Below, piece after piece: positions 27,206-35,809 of a DNA stretch of 64,000 bases. The notes under the pieces are model-generated. The model made no database searches, was not told the origin of the DNA, and saw only the letters and a list, made by a program, of their open reading frames with translations. Position 1 is the first letter of the stretch, and the number at the start of each line of letters is the position of its first letter. A program made the translations under genes and the position numbers. This DNA comes from Streptomyces sp. NBC_01460. GTDB taxonomy: Bacteria; Actinomycetota; Actinomycetes; Streptomycetales; Streptomycetaceae. The stretch is from NCBI RefSeq assembly GCF_036227405.1, contig NZ_CP109473.1, forward strand, positions 2,790,001-2,854,000. The letters run 5' to 3'.

Positions 27206-27691
27206 TCAGTACGGGTGCACCCCGACCGGGGCCGCCGGTGGCGGACCGTAGCCCTCGGCGATGCGCAGGTGGTAGGTCTCCCGGTCGATGACCTCGAGAC
27301 CGACGATCTCCCAGGGCGGGAGCTTCGCACTGGAGCGGTGCTCACCCCACAGCCGCAGCGCCACCGCCGCGGCGTCGTGGAGGTCCCGGGCCTCTTCCCA
27401 GTAACGGATCTCCGCGTGGTCGTTCGCGTACCGGCTGGTCAGCAGGAAGGGGTGGTCGTGCGCCAGTTGCTCGAGCCCACGCCTGACCTCCTTCAGCGGT
27501 GTCTCGCTGCCGGAGACGCTGAGGGTGATGTGCCACAGCTTGGAGCGGGTCCGTTCCTCCTCCGTCACCACCGGTTCCTGCTCGAGGGTCTGGTCGGTGG
27601 GTGCACCGACGTAGTCGGCCCCCGCTCCGACACTGGTCAGGGCGCGGCTGCCCGTTCCGCGGGGTGGTGCCCCCGGGCGCGCTCGTCTCAC
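27206..27691 (-). CDS. Conserved protein between proA and proB, function unknown
   Basis: Encodes 161 residues from GTG 27691, chosen because AGGAGG stands six bases upstream. The N-terminal ~55 residues are variable; the rest is compact ([60 protein letters not shown]). Sequence pattern suggests an alpha/beta domain of ~100 residues with no signal or membrane segment. The open frame extends 178 codons upstream across proB in another frame and is not coding there. Its place in the proB-proA operon is conserved in Streptomyces as I recall, but no role in proline synthesis is known to me. Confidence 0.8.
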   Translation of the reverse strand: MRRARPGAPPRGTGSRALTSVGAGADYVGAPTDQTLEQEPVVTEEERTRSKLWHITLSVSGSETPLKEVRRGLEQLAHDHPFLLTSRYANDHAEIRYWEEARDLHDAAAVALRLWGEHRSSAKLPPWEIVGLEVIDRETYHLRIAEGYGPPPAAPVGVHPY

Positions 27692-27821
27692 CGGCGGCCT
27701 CCTGTGAATGCGTAGCTGTGCTGACCCCTCTGTGTCCCCGGGACAAAGTTGACCAGCCCGGGGCCCGGTGTGGGGCGGTTTTCGTGAAGGTCTCCGCCCG
27801 AAGGCTGGACTTTCAGCCGTT

Positions 27822-28940
27822 TCAGGGGGCGGTGCGGGGCGTGAGGACGACGAGATCGTCCCTGTGTACGACTTCCCGTTCGTAGGCGGGGCCGAGCTCG
27901 CGCGCGAGGTCGCGGGTGGACCGGCCGAGGAGCTGGGGGATCTCCTTGGAGTCGAAGTTGACGAGCCCGCGGGCGACGGCCCGGCCGGTGGTGTCCCGCA
28001 GCTCGACCGGGTCCCCCGCCGAGAATTCGCCCTCGACCGCGGAGATCCCGGCGGGCAGCAGGGAGGTGCGGCGCTCGACGACGGCCCGCACGGCTCCGTC
28101 GTCGAGGGTGAGCGCACCCTGCGGGGTGGAGGCGTGGGCCAGCCAGAGCAGCCGGTCCGCGGAGCGGCGCCCCGTTCGATGAAAGTACGTGCCGGTGTCC
28201 CGCCCGGCGAGGGCGTCGGCGACATGGCTCGCCGAGGTCAGGACGACCGGGATCCCCGCGGCGGTGGCGATCCGGGCCGCCTCGACCTTCGTGACCATGC
28301 CACCGGTGCCGACGCCGGCCTTCCCCGCGCTGCCGATGGTGACGCCTTCCAGGTCGGCCGGTCCGCCCACCTCCGCGATCCGGGAGGTGCCCGGTGTGCT
28401 CGGGTCACCATCGTAGAGGCCGTCGACGTCGGACAGGAGCACCAGGAGGTCGGCGTGGACCAGATGGGCGACGAGCGCGGCGAGCCGGTCGTTGTCGCCG
28501 AAGCGGATCTCGTCGGTGGCCACCGTGTCGTTCTCGTTGACCACGGGGAACGCGCCCATCTCGAGCAGCTGGTCCAGCGTGCTGTAGGCGTTGCGGTAGT
28601 GGGCGCGCCGGCTGGTGTCGTCGGAGGTGAGGAGCACCTGTCCGACCCGTACGCCGTACCGCGCGAAGGAGGCGGTGTAGCGCGCCACGAGCAGCCCCTG
28701 GCCGACGCTGGCGGCCGCCTGCTGGCGGGCCAGGTCCTTGGGCCTGCGGACGAGTCCCAGGGGGGCGAGGCCCGCCGCGATGGCACCGCTGGAGACGAGG
28801 ACGATCTCGCGCTCCCCACCGCTCCTGACCTTGGCGAGCACGTCGACCAGCGCGTCCACCCGGTCCGCGTCGAGCCCTCCCGAGGCCGTGGTGAGGGAGG
28901 AGGAGCCGACCTTGACGACGATCCTGCGGGCGTCGGTCAC
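27822..28940 (-). CDS. proB: Glutamate 5-kinase
   Basis: Encodes 372 residues from GTG 28940 (MTDARRIVVKVGSSSLTTAS). It phosphorylates glutamate, the first and feedback-controlled step of proline synthesis. The amino-acid-kinase domain shows VVKVGSSSL, LVSSGAIAAG, VVNENDTVATDEIRFGDND and GTGGMVTKVEAAR; a C-terminal PUA domain follows from ~275. An in-frame ATG at 29054 would add 38 residues, a poorly conserved Gly/Ala-rich stretch, so GTG is preferred. In many actinobacteria obg lies directly upstream; here obg is about 15 kb away, behind the glycopolymer island. Confidence 0.96.
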   Translation of the reverse strand: MTDARRIVVKVGSSSLTTASGGLDADRVDALVDVLAKVRSGGEREIVLVSSGAIAAGLAPLGLVRRPKDLARQQAAASVGQGLLVARYTASFARYGVRVGQVLLTSDDTSRRAHYRNAYSTLDQLLEMGAFPVVNENDTVATDEIRFGDNDRLAALVAHLVHADLLVLLSDVDGLYDGDPSTPGTSRIAEVGGPADLEGVTIGSAGKAGVGTGGMVTKVEAARIATAAGIPVVLTSASHVADALAGRDTGTYFHRTGRRSADRLLWLAHASTPQGALTLDDGAVRAVVERRTSLLPAGISAVEGEFSAGDPVELRDTTGRAVARGLVNFDSKEIPQLLGRSTRDLARELGPAYEREVVHRDDLVVLTPRTAP

Positions 28941-29247
28941 GCCTGGCCTGCGCCCCGCCCCTCCGTCGGAGGGCGTGCGGAGCACACCTTCGGAGTCACC
29001 TGCCGCGCCTTGAGATGCCCTTGCCCCTGACACGTACGCCCGCCCCCCCATCACGTCGTCCTGCTCCGTCCTCTCAATCTACGCGAGCGACCATGCCGGG
29101 CACCGGGCCGTCTCAGCTGCTGTCACGACCCGGTCCGGCACGCGCCGGCGGCACGGAAGGACCGTGGTGGGCGACTGACCGACATGCGCCCGAATGGAGT
29201 CATTTACGTAATCTCCACGAGCCGTTCATCGGGCTACCCTCTTTTAT
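28941..29247. other. Divergent intergenic region proB / pyruvyl-transferase-like gene
   Basis: Its left ~115 bp are an open in-frame extension of proB. TACCCT at 29234-29239 is eight bases before the GTG at 29248 and could be a -10 of a leaderless transcript; no clear -35 partner was seen. No other feature found. This is the left junction of glycopolymer island 1. Confidence 0.5.
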
Positions 29248-30675
29248 GTGACAGATGAACCGACCCGCAAGAAGCGCATTCTCCTCAGATCAGGCAAAAG
29301 CCCCTTCGATGTGGCTTCGCTCGAACAGTCCCTCCACAGAGATGTCTTCGCGACCAACGCGGGCAACCTGATCTTCAGTGACGCGGCGCACAAGATTCTG
29401 ACGACTCCGCGGGCCGAGGTCTTCTCCAACGGCATCCGCACGGATCCGTCGGCGGCCGACCGCATAAACGAGGAGTTCGACGCGTTCGTCGTTCCGCTGG
29501 CGAACGCGTTCCGTCCGACCTTCGAGCGGCCCCTGAAGCGGATGACGCAGCTGATCAAGAAGCTGCGTATTCCCGTCGTCGTCCTGGGTGTCGGCGCGCA
29601 GGCCGACCTCAAGTACGACGCGGCCCGGCTGAAGCCCATGGAGCCGACGGTCAGGGAATTCGTCACAGAGGTGCTCAACCGCAGCGCGTCCATCGGCGTG
29701 CGGGGAGAGTTCACCGAGCAGTACCTGAAGAACATGGGCTTCCGGGACGTCGAGGTCATCGGCTGCCCGTCCATGTTCATGAACGGCGAGACGTTCACGC
29801 TCGAGAAGAAGTCCGAGTCGCTCACCGCGGAGTCCCGCATCTCGGTGAACGGCTCGCACAGCGCCGTCCGTTCGCACGGCCTCGACGCCATCATCCGCCG
29901 GGCCCACGAGCGCTACCCGCATCTCCGGTTCGTCGGGCAGAACCTCCTCGAGGCCGAGCTGCTCCACTGGCGGGAGACGTCGAACCCGATCGGCGCCCAG
30001 ACCTCGATGCCGACCCACCCGTCGCACCCGATGTACCGCGAGGGCAAGGTCCGGCTGTACATCGACCCGGCCACGTGGATCGAGGAGCTGCGCGCGTTCG
30101 ACTTCTCGTTCGGCTCCCGCATCCACGGCAACATCGCGGCGCTGCTGGCCGGGGTCCCGAGCACCGTGCTCTGCAGCGACTCGCGGACGCTGGAGCTCTG
30201 CCGGTACTTCGGCATCCCGCACCGCAAGATCTCCGAGACGCCCAGGAACATCGACCCCGCCGAGCTGTACGAGGCGGCGGACTTCGGCGACCTGGTCAAC
30301 GGCCACAAGGAGCGGTTCCTCCGCTTCACCGGCTTCATGGAGAAGAACGGCCTGGAGAACACGTTCCACCACGGCGACAGCGGCAAGGCGTTCGACGCGC
30401 TGCTCTCCAAGCGCGCCCTGCCGGCCGCCGTCCGCCCGTGGACCGGGACCGACCCCGATGAGATGAGCAGCCGTTTCAGCTTCATGAAGAGCCGGATGGA
30501 GGAGCTCGCCGAACAGAACGCGCTCCTGCTCAGCCAGCTCGAGGGGAAGAACGGCCGCGCGATCAACATCAAGCTCCAGGGCGGCGACGGAGCGACCGCG
30601 TGGCCGTCCGCCTACCGGCGCGCCCGGCGCGTGGTGGGGCGCCCGGTCCGCAGGCTGCTGCGACCGGAGCAGTAG
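29248..30675 (+). CDS. Polysaccharide pyruvyl transferase-family protein
   Basis: Encodes 475 residues from GTG 29248 (MTDEPTRKKRILLRSGKSPF); no Shine-Dalgarno, consistent with a leaderless mRNA. The PS_pyruv_trans fold is suggested by IPVVVLGVGAQADLKYD (~110), SIGVRGEFTEQYLKNMGFRD (~149) with IGCPSMFM, and SFGSRIHGNIAALLAGVPST (~287), the usual C-terminal motif near the phosphoenolpyruvate-binding site. A C-terminal coiled coil and basic tail (YRRARRVVGRPVRRLL) suggest membrane contact. Such enzymes add a pyruvate ketal to sugars in wall polymers. It is the only plus-strand gene in island 1, convergent with rmlC. Confidence 0.85.
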   Translation: MTDEPTRKKRILLRSGKSPFDVASLEQSLHRDVFATNAGNLIFSDAAHKILTTPRAEVFSNGIRTDPSAADRINEEFDAFVVPLANAFRPTFERPLKRMTQLIKKLRIPVVVLGVGAQADLKYDAARLKPMEPTVREFVTEVLNRSASIGVRGEFTEQYLKNMGFRDVEVIGCPSMFMNGETFTLEKKSESLTAESRISVNGSHSAVRSHGLDAIIRRAHERYPHLRFVGQNLLEAELLHWRETSNPIGAQTSMPTHPSHPMYREGKVRLYIDPATWIEELRAFDFSFGSRIHGNIAALLAGVPSTVLCSDSRTLELCRYFGIPHRKISETPRNIDPAELYEAADFGDLVNGHKERFLRFTGFMEKNGLENTFHHGDSGKAFDALLSKRALPAAVRPWTGTDPDEMSSRFSFMKSRMEELAEQNALLLSQLEGKNGRAINIKLQGGDGATAWPSAYRRARRVVGRPVRRLLRPEQ

Positions 30676-30731
30676 CCGGCGCTCCCGCCGCCCCGCGCGT
30701 GCCCCGGGCCTGGCCCTGAGGGACCGCCCGG

Positions 30732-30763
30732 GGCGTGGGGCGGCGCGGCGGCCGCCCCACGCC
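30732..30763. terminator. Bidirectional terminator after pyruvyl-transferase gene and rmlC
   Basis: A 13-bp perfect stem (30732-30744 with 30751-30763) with a 6-nt loop in the 96-bp gap between two convergent genes. No T-tract, as is common in this genus. Confidence 0.75.
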
Positions 30764-30771
30764 TCGCCCGG

Positions 30772-31368
30772 TCAGCGTGCGCGCAGCTCTCCCCTGAAGG
30801 ACACGCAGTCCTCGTACCGGGGCAGCAGACCCTGCTCCTCCGCCTCGGCCAGGGTCGGGGCCTGCTCGTCCTTCGGGGAGAGCAGAGGGGTGATGCCCTC
30901 GGGCCAGGTGATGGCGAGCCCGGGGTCGAGCGGGTTGATGCCGTGCTCCCGCTCGGGGGCGTACCCCTCGGAGCAGAGGTACACCACGGTGGCGTCGTCG
31001 CTCAGGGCGAAGAAGGCGTGGCCCAGCCCTTCGGAGAGGTACACGGCGTGGTGGTCCACGTCGTCGAGCCGCACGATCTCCCACTGCTTGTACGTCGGGG
31101 AGCCGACACGGATGTCGACGATGACGTCGAGGACCTCGCCCCGGACGCACTTGACGTACTTCGCCTGGCTCGGCGGTACGTCCGCGTAGTGGATGCCACG
31201 CAGCGTGCCACGCCTGGACACCGAGCAGTTCGCCTGGACGAGGCTGAGGTCCTGCCCCGTGGCGGTACGGAAGTCCGCGCCACGGAACCACTCGTGGAAG
31301 CTGCCGCGGTCGTCGGGGAACACCTTCGGCTCGTGAACCCAGGCGCCTTCGATGGACAGAGGTCGCAT
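30772..31368 (-). CDS. rmlC: dTDP-4-dehydrorhamnose 3,5-epimerase
   Basis: Encodes 198 residues (MRPLSIEGAWVHEPKVFPDD). It epimerises C3 and C5 of dTDP-4-keto-6-deoxyglucose on the way to dTDP-L-rhamnose. A cupin fold is evident: DDRGSFHEWFRGADF, ANCSVSRRGTLRGIHYADVP, QAKYVKCVRGEVLDVIVDIR, HAVYLSEGLGHAFFALSDDA and VVYLCSEGYAPEREHGINPL. The catalytic His is probably in RGIHY, the Tyr in VVYLC. It is 93 bp from the GT2 gene upstream and separate from the other rml genes, at the left end of island 1. Confidence 0.95.
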   Translation of the reverse strand: MRPLSIEGAWVHEPKVFPDDRGSFHEWFRGADFRTATGQDLSLVQANCSVSRRGTLRGIHYADVPPSQAKYVKCVRGEVLDVIVDIRVGSPTYKQWEIVRLDDVDHHAVYLSEGLGHAFFALSDDATVVYLCSEGYAPEREHGINPLDPGLAITWPEGITPLLSPKDEQAPTLAEAEEQGLLPRYEDCVSFRGELRAR

Positions 31369-31461
31369 ACTTTTCTGCTTCTTTCTCGACTGACGTTTCC
31401 GTGCTCCCGGAACGCGTCCGCCAGGCGCCGGGAGCGGCCGGTGGTCCTGGCGGACGGCCCC

Positions 31462-33462
31462 TCAGCCGAACAGGCCGCGCTTGAGCCGGCCCGCTACGCG
31501 GCTGGGGAAGCTCTTCTTCTTCCTGGCGGCGGGGACGGGCACCACGACGGGGGCCGGCGCCGCACTCGGGGTACCGGCCGCTCCCACGGTGACGGTGCCG
31601 TCGGCCGCGATCAGGAGGGCGGTGGGGAGGGAGGTCCACCGCGGCTTGCCGCGCCGTGCCGACGGCAGGCCCAGACCCATGTCCCAGGTGTGTCCCGGCA
31701 GCAGTCCGCCGGGCAGTTCCGCGGTGAGGACGGTGCCCGCCGGACCCTCGGTGAGCACACCTTCGGTACGGACCGCCGGGACACCCGCCGCCTTGAAGCG
31801 CAGGGCGACCGTCCCGGCGTCCGCGGCGGTGTCCGCGACGACGGGCAGCGGGAGCTCGACGCGTCCGCCGCCGAGCTGGACGTCCGCCGGGGCGAGCACC
31901 CGCACGTCCCGGTCGATGCGGCTGGTGGCGAGGTCGACGTCGAGGGAGAGGTTGCCGTGCGGCTCGGTCCAGTAGGGCAGGACCACCCGGTGGGGGGTGC
32001 CGCTCAGAGCGCCGAGCCGTCCCTTCTCGACGTCGTCGGAGCGCGTCGAACCCAGCCGGGCCTCCTTCACCCATCCGCAGGAACTGATCCGGACGAGGAT
32101 GTCCCAGATGCCCGTGCCGAGGGGTGCGCCGTTGGCGGCGGTCTCCGGATCGATCGTCGCGACGGCCCGCAGCTCCTGCCGGAACGTGGTGCCGCCCTCG
32201 ACCGGGACGCGCTCCCTCGTGAACTCGACGGGCTGGAAGAACTCCGCGGCGGTGGAACGTTCCCGCACGACCAGGTCGACCTTGGACTTGTCCACGGGCG
32301 CCAGGGTGCTCACGCCGAGACCGGCGACGGTGGCCAGTGTCTCCGCGGCGAGCGGCGGGTCGAGCAGGTCCTCGCCGCCTTCCGAGCGGAAGGTCATCGG
32401 GGTGTCCGACACCTGGTACTCGGCGGTGAAGCCGACCTTCAGCGAACCGCCGTCCCAGCCGAGGCTCTCGAGGCGCCCCGTGGGCCTGATATCCGCCTCC
32501 CAGCGCGCCAGCTCCTCGATGTCGGCCAGGCGGTCGTCCACGACGAGGGCCGCGACTATCTGCTGGGTGGGCTGCATGCCGGCCGCGACGCCCGGCCCGA
32601 AGCGCTCGGTGACCACGCCCCGGATCGCGGTGAAGATCTCCTGGCGGTAGTCCTCGGGAAGGCTCAGCAGCCGCTTGCCACGCAGCCGCTCGACCATCTC
32701 GTTGCGCAGCCAGCGGCGGAAGAGGCTGTCACGGAGCGCGCCCGGTTCCGTGTACTTCTCGACGATGTCCAGCGCTTCGCGGAGGTTCCCGTAGTAGCCG
32801 GCGGGGTCGAAACGCTGGAAACCCGCGTTCGAGGCGTCCTCGCGCTTGATGTGGTAGTAGCACAGGTAGTCGCTGAGGACGGAGATGTTCGCGGCCCGGA
32901 GGTAGGTCTCCACGACGAAGACATGGTCCTCGAGGCGCCTGCGTCCCTCACGGAACCTGATGCCGTTGCTCTCCAGGAACTCCCTGCGGAACATCTTGTG
33001 CGGGGTCAGGCTGTCCATCAGCGGGGCGTTCGAGACACTGGCCCGGGGGCGGTTGACCCGGAAGAGCTCCACCGGCACCGGGCGGCCCTTGCCGGCCATC
33101 TTGCCGATGACGACGTCGGCCTCGTTCTCGACCCCGTAGCGGTACATCCGCTCCAGCGCCTCGTCACCGAGCCAGTCGTCGTTGTCGACGTACATGACGT
33201 ACTCGCCCCGGGCGGCGGCGGTCCCGACGTTGCGGGGCTTGCCCGACCAGCCCGACGACTCCTGATGGATGACCTGGATGTTCGGGTGCGCGGCGGCGAT
33301 CTCGTCCAGGCGGGCGGGGGTGGCATCCGTCGAGCCGTCGTCGACGAAGATCGCCTCGTACTCGTCCTCCGGGAGGCTCTGCCTCAACAGTGCGGAGATG
33401 CAGTCCTCGATGTACTCACCCGGGTTGTACACGGGAATGACGACGCTGACCTTGACGGACAT
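31462..33462 (-). CDS. GT2 glycosyltransferase, large, island 1
   Basis: Encodes 666 residues from ATG 33462 (MSVKVSVVIPVYNPGEYIED), chosen because GAGG lies seven bases upstream; an ATG four codons earlier has no such site. The GT-A domain occupies ~1-240: nucleotide-binding EAIFVDDGSTDATPARLDEI, acceptor motif EYVMYVDNDDWLGDEALERM (DxD). The following ~400 residues are beta-rich with repeated Ig-like segments (VVLPYWTEPHGNLSLDVDLA), and the C-terminus is basic (RKKKSFPSRVAGRLKRGLFG), suggesting membrane attachment. It likely transfers a sugar in wall glycopolymer assembly; donor unknown, though dTDP-rhamnose is made next door. Confidence 0.88.
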   Translation of the reverse strand: MSVKVSVVIPVYNPGEYIEDCISALLRQSLPEDEYEAIFVDDGSTDATPARLDEIAAAHPNIQVIHQESSGWSGKPRNVGTAAARGEYVMYVDNDDWLGDEALERMYRYGVENEADVVIGKMAGKGRPVPVELFRVNRPRASVSNAPLMDSLTPHKMFRREFLESNGIRFREGRRRLEDHVFVVETYLRAANISVLSDYLCYYHIKREDASNAGFQRFDPAGYYGNLREALDIVEKYTEPGALRDSLFRRWLRNEMVERLRGKRLLSLPEDYRQEIFTAIRGVVTERFGPGVAAGMQPTQQIVAALVVDDRLADIEELARWEADIRPTGRLESLGWDGGSLKVGFTAEYQVSDTPMTFRSEGGEDLLDPPLAAETLATVAGLGVSTLAPVDKSKVDLVVRERSTAAEFFQPVEFTRERVPVEGGTTFRQELRAVATIDPETAANGAPLGTGIWDILVRISSCGWVKEARLGSTRSDDVEKGRLGALSGTPHRVVLPYWTEPHGNLSLDVDLATSRIDRDVRVLAPADVQLGGGRVELPLPVVADTAADAGTVALRFKAAGVPAVRTEGVLTEGPAGTVLTAELPGGLLPGHTWDMGLGLPSARRGKPRWTSLPTALLIAADGTVTVGAAGTPSAAPAPVVVPVPAARKKKSFPSRVAGRLKRGLFG

Positions 33463-33632
33463 GCAGAACCTCATTTGGTTATCAGAGAGAATCGGCGCCG
33501 TAGCCCACCCGGAACGCCCGCCGGTCAGAATATATCGAGAGCGAAGAGGCCTTACACGAGGCGATGTGCGGTAATCGCCCGCACACAGCAGGTGACCGGT
33601 CGGCGGGACCCGGCGACCTCCGGATCACCGGA

Positions 33633-33661
33633 CCCCGAAACCCCTCGGGAGAATTTCGGGG
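33633..33661 (-). terminator. Hairpin after the O-methyltransferase gene
   Basis: CCCCGAAA (33633-33640) pairs with TTTCGGGG (33654-33661) with a 13-nt loop in the spacer between the methyltransferase stop and the GT2 start; probably ends the methyltransferase transcript. Confidence 0.5.
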
Positions 33662-33706
33662 CCCGGCAGGCTCCATGAATGGACGCCGGGCGTCCGGTAC
33701 ACGAAT

Positions 33707-34552
33707 TCAGCGCTTGGTGCTCTCCTGGCTGTAGCGCTTCTTGAGCACCCGCTCCTTGTTCGTGCCTTCGGCGTTCTTACCCTTCTCGATGATGACCAGG
33801 TTGTGGTAGAAGTGCATGCCCACAATGTTGAGATCGGTGTACGACGGCTCGTAGTCGACATCCACGAACTCTTCGTAGTTCAGTCCGTCGGCGAGCTTTT
33901 TCAGCATCGACATACTGGTCTTCGGGTCCTCGCGGTCCTCGCTGCCCTGCCATTCCGGCCAGTACGAGGTCTGCGTGTCCTCGACCGCGTAGATCCCGCC
34001 GTCGCGGAGCAGCGGGAAGAGCGTCTCGAACGTCGTGAGGATGTGCGGGCTGAGATGGCTTCCGTCATCGATGATGACGTCCAGCGTGCCGATCTTCGAG
34101 GCGACACCGACGAGGGATCCGGGATCCGACTGATCACCGATGAAGGTCGTGATCCGCTCCTCGTCGACGAACGACTTGTCCTGGATGTCCATCCCGTAGA
34201 TTTTCGCGTTCGGGAAGAAGTGCTTCCACATGCGCAGCGAAGCGCCGCCCTGGCCGGCCCTGCTGTAACCGCCCACACCGATCTCCAGCAGGTTGATGGA
34301 GTCATCCTTCAGATGCTGGAGGTGGCGCTGGTAGTGCTGCGCATATCGGTGGGTCCCCCATTTGTCCGTCCTGAAATGCTTGGCGAGCTTGCACAGGTCG
34401 CCCGAGATCGCATCGATTCCTACGGGCGCCGCAGGACGGGGAGCGGGAGCGGGCGTACCCGCGAGTTTCCTCCGGTAGCGGCGCAGCTGCTTCCACCCCG
34501 CCTCACCGACGATTTTCCTGACCATCCTCTTTGCAGCCGTCTGTGTTGCCAT
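33707..34552 (-). CDS. SAM-dependent methyltransferase, MycE/demethylmacrocin type (sugar O-methyltransferase)
   Basis: Encodes 281 residues from ATG 34552 (MATQTAAKRMVRKIVGEAGW). After a basic N-terminal segment the family core begins: LAKHFRTDKWGTHRYAQHYQ (~57-76), SAM-binding INLLEIGVGGYSRAGQGGAS (~86), IYGMDIQDKSFVDEERIT, GDQSDPGSL and LDVIIDDGSHLSPHILTTFE (~150), where Asp pairs bind the metal. Relatives MycE and TylE methylate deoxysugars on macrolides; no macrolide genes are near, so methylation of a polymer sugar (e.g. rhamnose) is the natural guess. Not checked against homologues. Confidence 0.88.
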   Translation of the reverse strand: MATQTAAKRMVRKIVGEAGWKQLRRYRRKLAGTPAPAPRPAAPVGIDAISGDLCKLAKHFRTDKWGTHRYAQHYQRHLQHLKDDSINLLEIGVGGYSRAGQGGASLRMWKHFFPNAKIYGMDIQDKSFVDEERITTFIGDQSDPGSLVGVASKIGTLDVIIDDGSHLSPHILTTFETLFPLLRDGGIYAVEDTQTSYWPEWQGSEDREDPKTSMSMLKKLADGLNYEEFVDVDYEPSYTDLNIVGMHFYHNLVIIEKGKNAEGTNKERVLKKRYSQESTKR

Positions 34553-34784
34553 GGTACGGATCCCCTTCCGCGTGCGGAACACTGTTCAGGCGTCACGATG
34601 GTGGATGTGGCACCCGAAGTCCGGCCGAGGTGCGGTTCAGGAATCCAGGGGTGCAGATCCGTTTCGCCCGGCCCCCGTGACCCGGAAACAGACTGCGCGC
34701 CGAAAGCCCTTTCGCCTTGCGTCGACCGGCCCGATTGGCGTTGAACCTACTGGGTCCGGGCGACCGTCGGCAATCATCTGAAGG

Positions 34785-35663
34785 TCATCGGGCCCCGCGC
34801 AGATCCGGAAAGGCCTCGGCGAGCGCCTCCCGCCAGTCCCTGATGGGCTCGATGCCCGCCGACGCCCAGCGATCGTGCCCCAGAACGCTGTACGCGGGGC
34901 GGGGTGCCGGCCGGGCGAAAGCCGCGCTGGTGGTCGGGCGGACACGCTCCGGATCGGCACCCAGCAGCTCGAAGACGGCACGCGTGTAGCCGAACCAGGT
35001 CGTCTCGCCACTGCTGGTGCCGTGGTAGACGCCGGCCGGTGCCGTTCCGGCCAGGGCTCCCTGCCCGAGACGCACGAGACGGTCGGCGAGGTCGACGGTC
35101 CAGGTGGGCTGCCCGAGCTGGTCGTCCACGACGTCCAGCGTGTCCTTGACGCCTTCGAGCTTGATCATCGTGCGGGCGAAGTTGCCTCCTCCCGCGCCGT
35201 AGAGCCAGGCGGTCCGTACGACGTATCCGGTGCCGGGCAGCAGGGAGAGCACCGCCTGCTCACCGGCCAGCTTGGTGCGTCCGTACGCGCTGCGGGGCGC
35301 CGTGGGTGCGTCCTCCCCGTAGGGCTTCCCGGCCGTCCCGTCGAACACGTAGTCGGTGGATACCTGGAGCAGGACGATTCCGCGCTCGGCGCAGATCTCG
35401 GCCAGGAGGCGCGGGCCGTCGCCGTTGATGCGCAGCGCCTCGGCCTCCTGGGCCTCGGCGTCGTCCACCGCCGTCCATGCGGCGCAGTTGACGATCACGG
35501 CGGGGTCGCGCTCCTCGACGGCCCTGCGCACATCCGCCGCATCGGTGATGTCCAGGGCCTTGCGGTCCAGGCCCACGGTGGACTCGCCGTCCCGGGCCAG
35601 CCGGGCCAGGACATCCTGTCCGAGCATTCCGCCCGCGCCCGTGACCAACCAGCTGCTGCTCAT
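34785..35663 (-). CDS. rmlD: dTDP-4-dehydrorhamnose reductase
   Basis: Encodes 292 residues from ATG 35663 (MSSSWLVTGAGGMLGQDVLA). It reduces dTDP-4-keto-L-rhamnose to dTDP-L-rhamnose. Signatures: the GAGGMLGQ nucleotide-binding loop, AWTAVDDAEAQEAEALRING, VSTDYVFDG, the catalytic YGRTKLAGEQAVL (YxxxK) and VRTAWLYG. Normal length. The open frame upstream of 35663 is noncoding. It follows rmlB in the same direction, 147 bp away, with a hairpin between. Confidence 0.96.
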   Translation of the reverse strand: MSSSWLVTGAGGMLGQDVLARLARDGESTVGLDRKALDITDAADVRRAVEERDPAVIVNCAAWTAVDDAEAQEAEALRINGDGPRLLAEICAERGIVLLQVSTDYVFDGTAGKPYGEDAPTAPRSAYGRTKLAGEQAVLSLLPGTGYVVRTAWLYGAGGGNFARTMIKLEGVKDTLDVVDDQLGQPTWTVDLADRLVRLGQGALAGTAPAGVYHGTSSGETTWFGYTRAVFELLGADPERVRPTTSAAFARPAPRPAYSVLGHDRWASAGIEPIRDWREALAEAFPDLRGAR

Positions 35664-35702
35664 ACCGCATCCTGTCTCTACGTTGTGCCTGTTGCATGAC
35701 CG

Positions 35703-35728
35703 CGGGCCGGCGCGCTCGCGCCGGCCCG
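35703..35728 (-). terminator. G+C-rich hairpin between rmlB and rmlD
   Basis: CGGGCCGGCGCG (35703-35714) is complementary to CGCGCCGGCCCG (35717-35728). It lies 80 bp after the rmlB stop and may reduce or end rmlAB transcription before rmlD. No T-tract. Confidence 0.5.
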
Positions 35729-35809
35729 GCGTGGGGCGGAGCCGGGGCCCGGGGCCCCCGCCGGACGGCTCCCCGCCGCTCGACGGCCGGGGCCGGTACC
35801 CCGCCGGGC

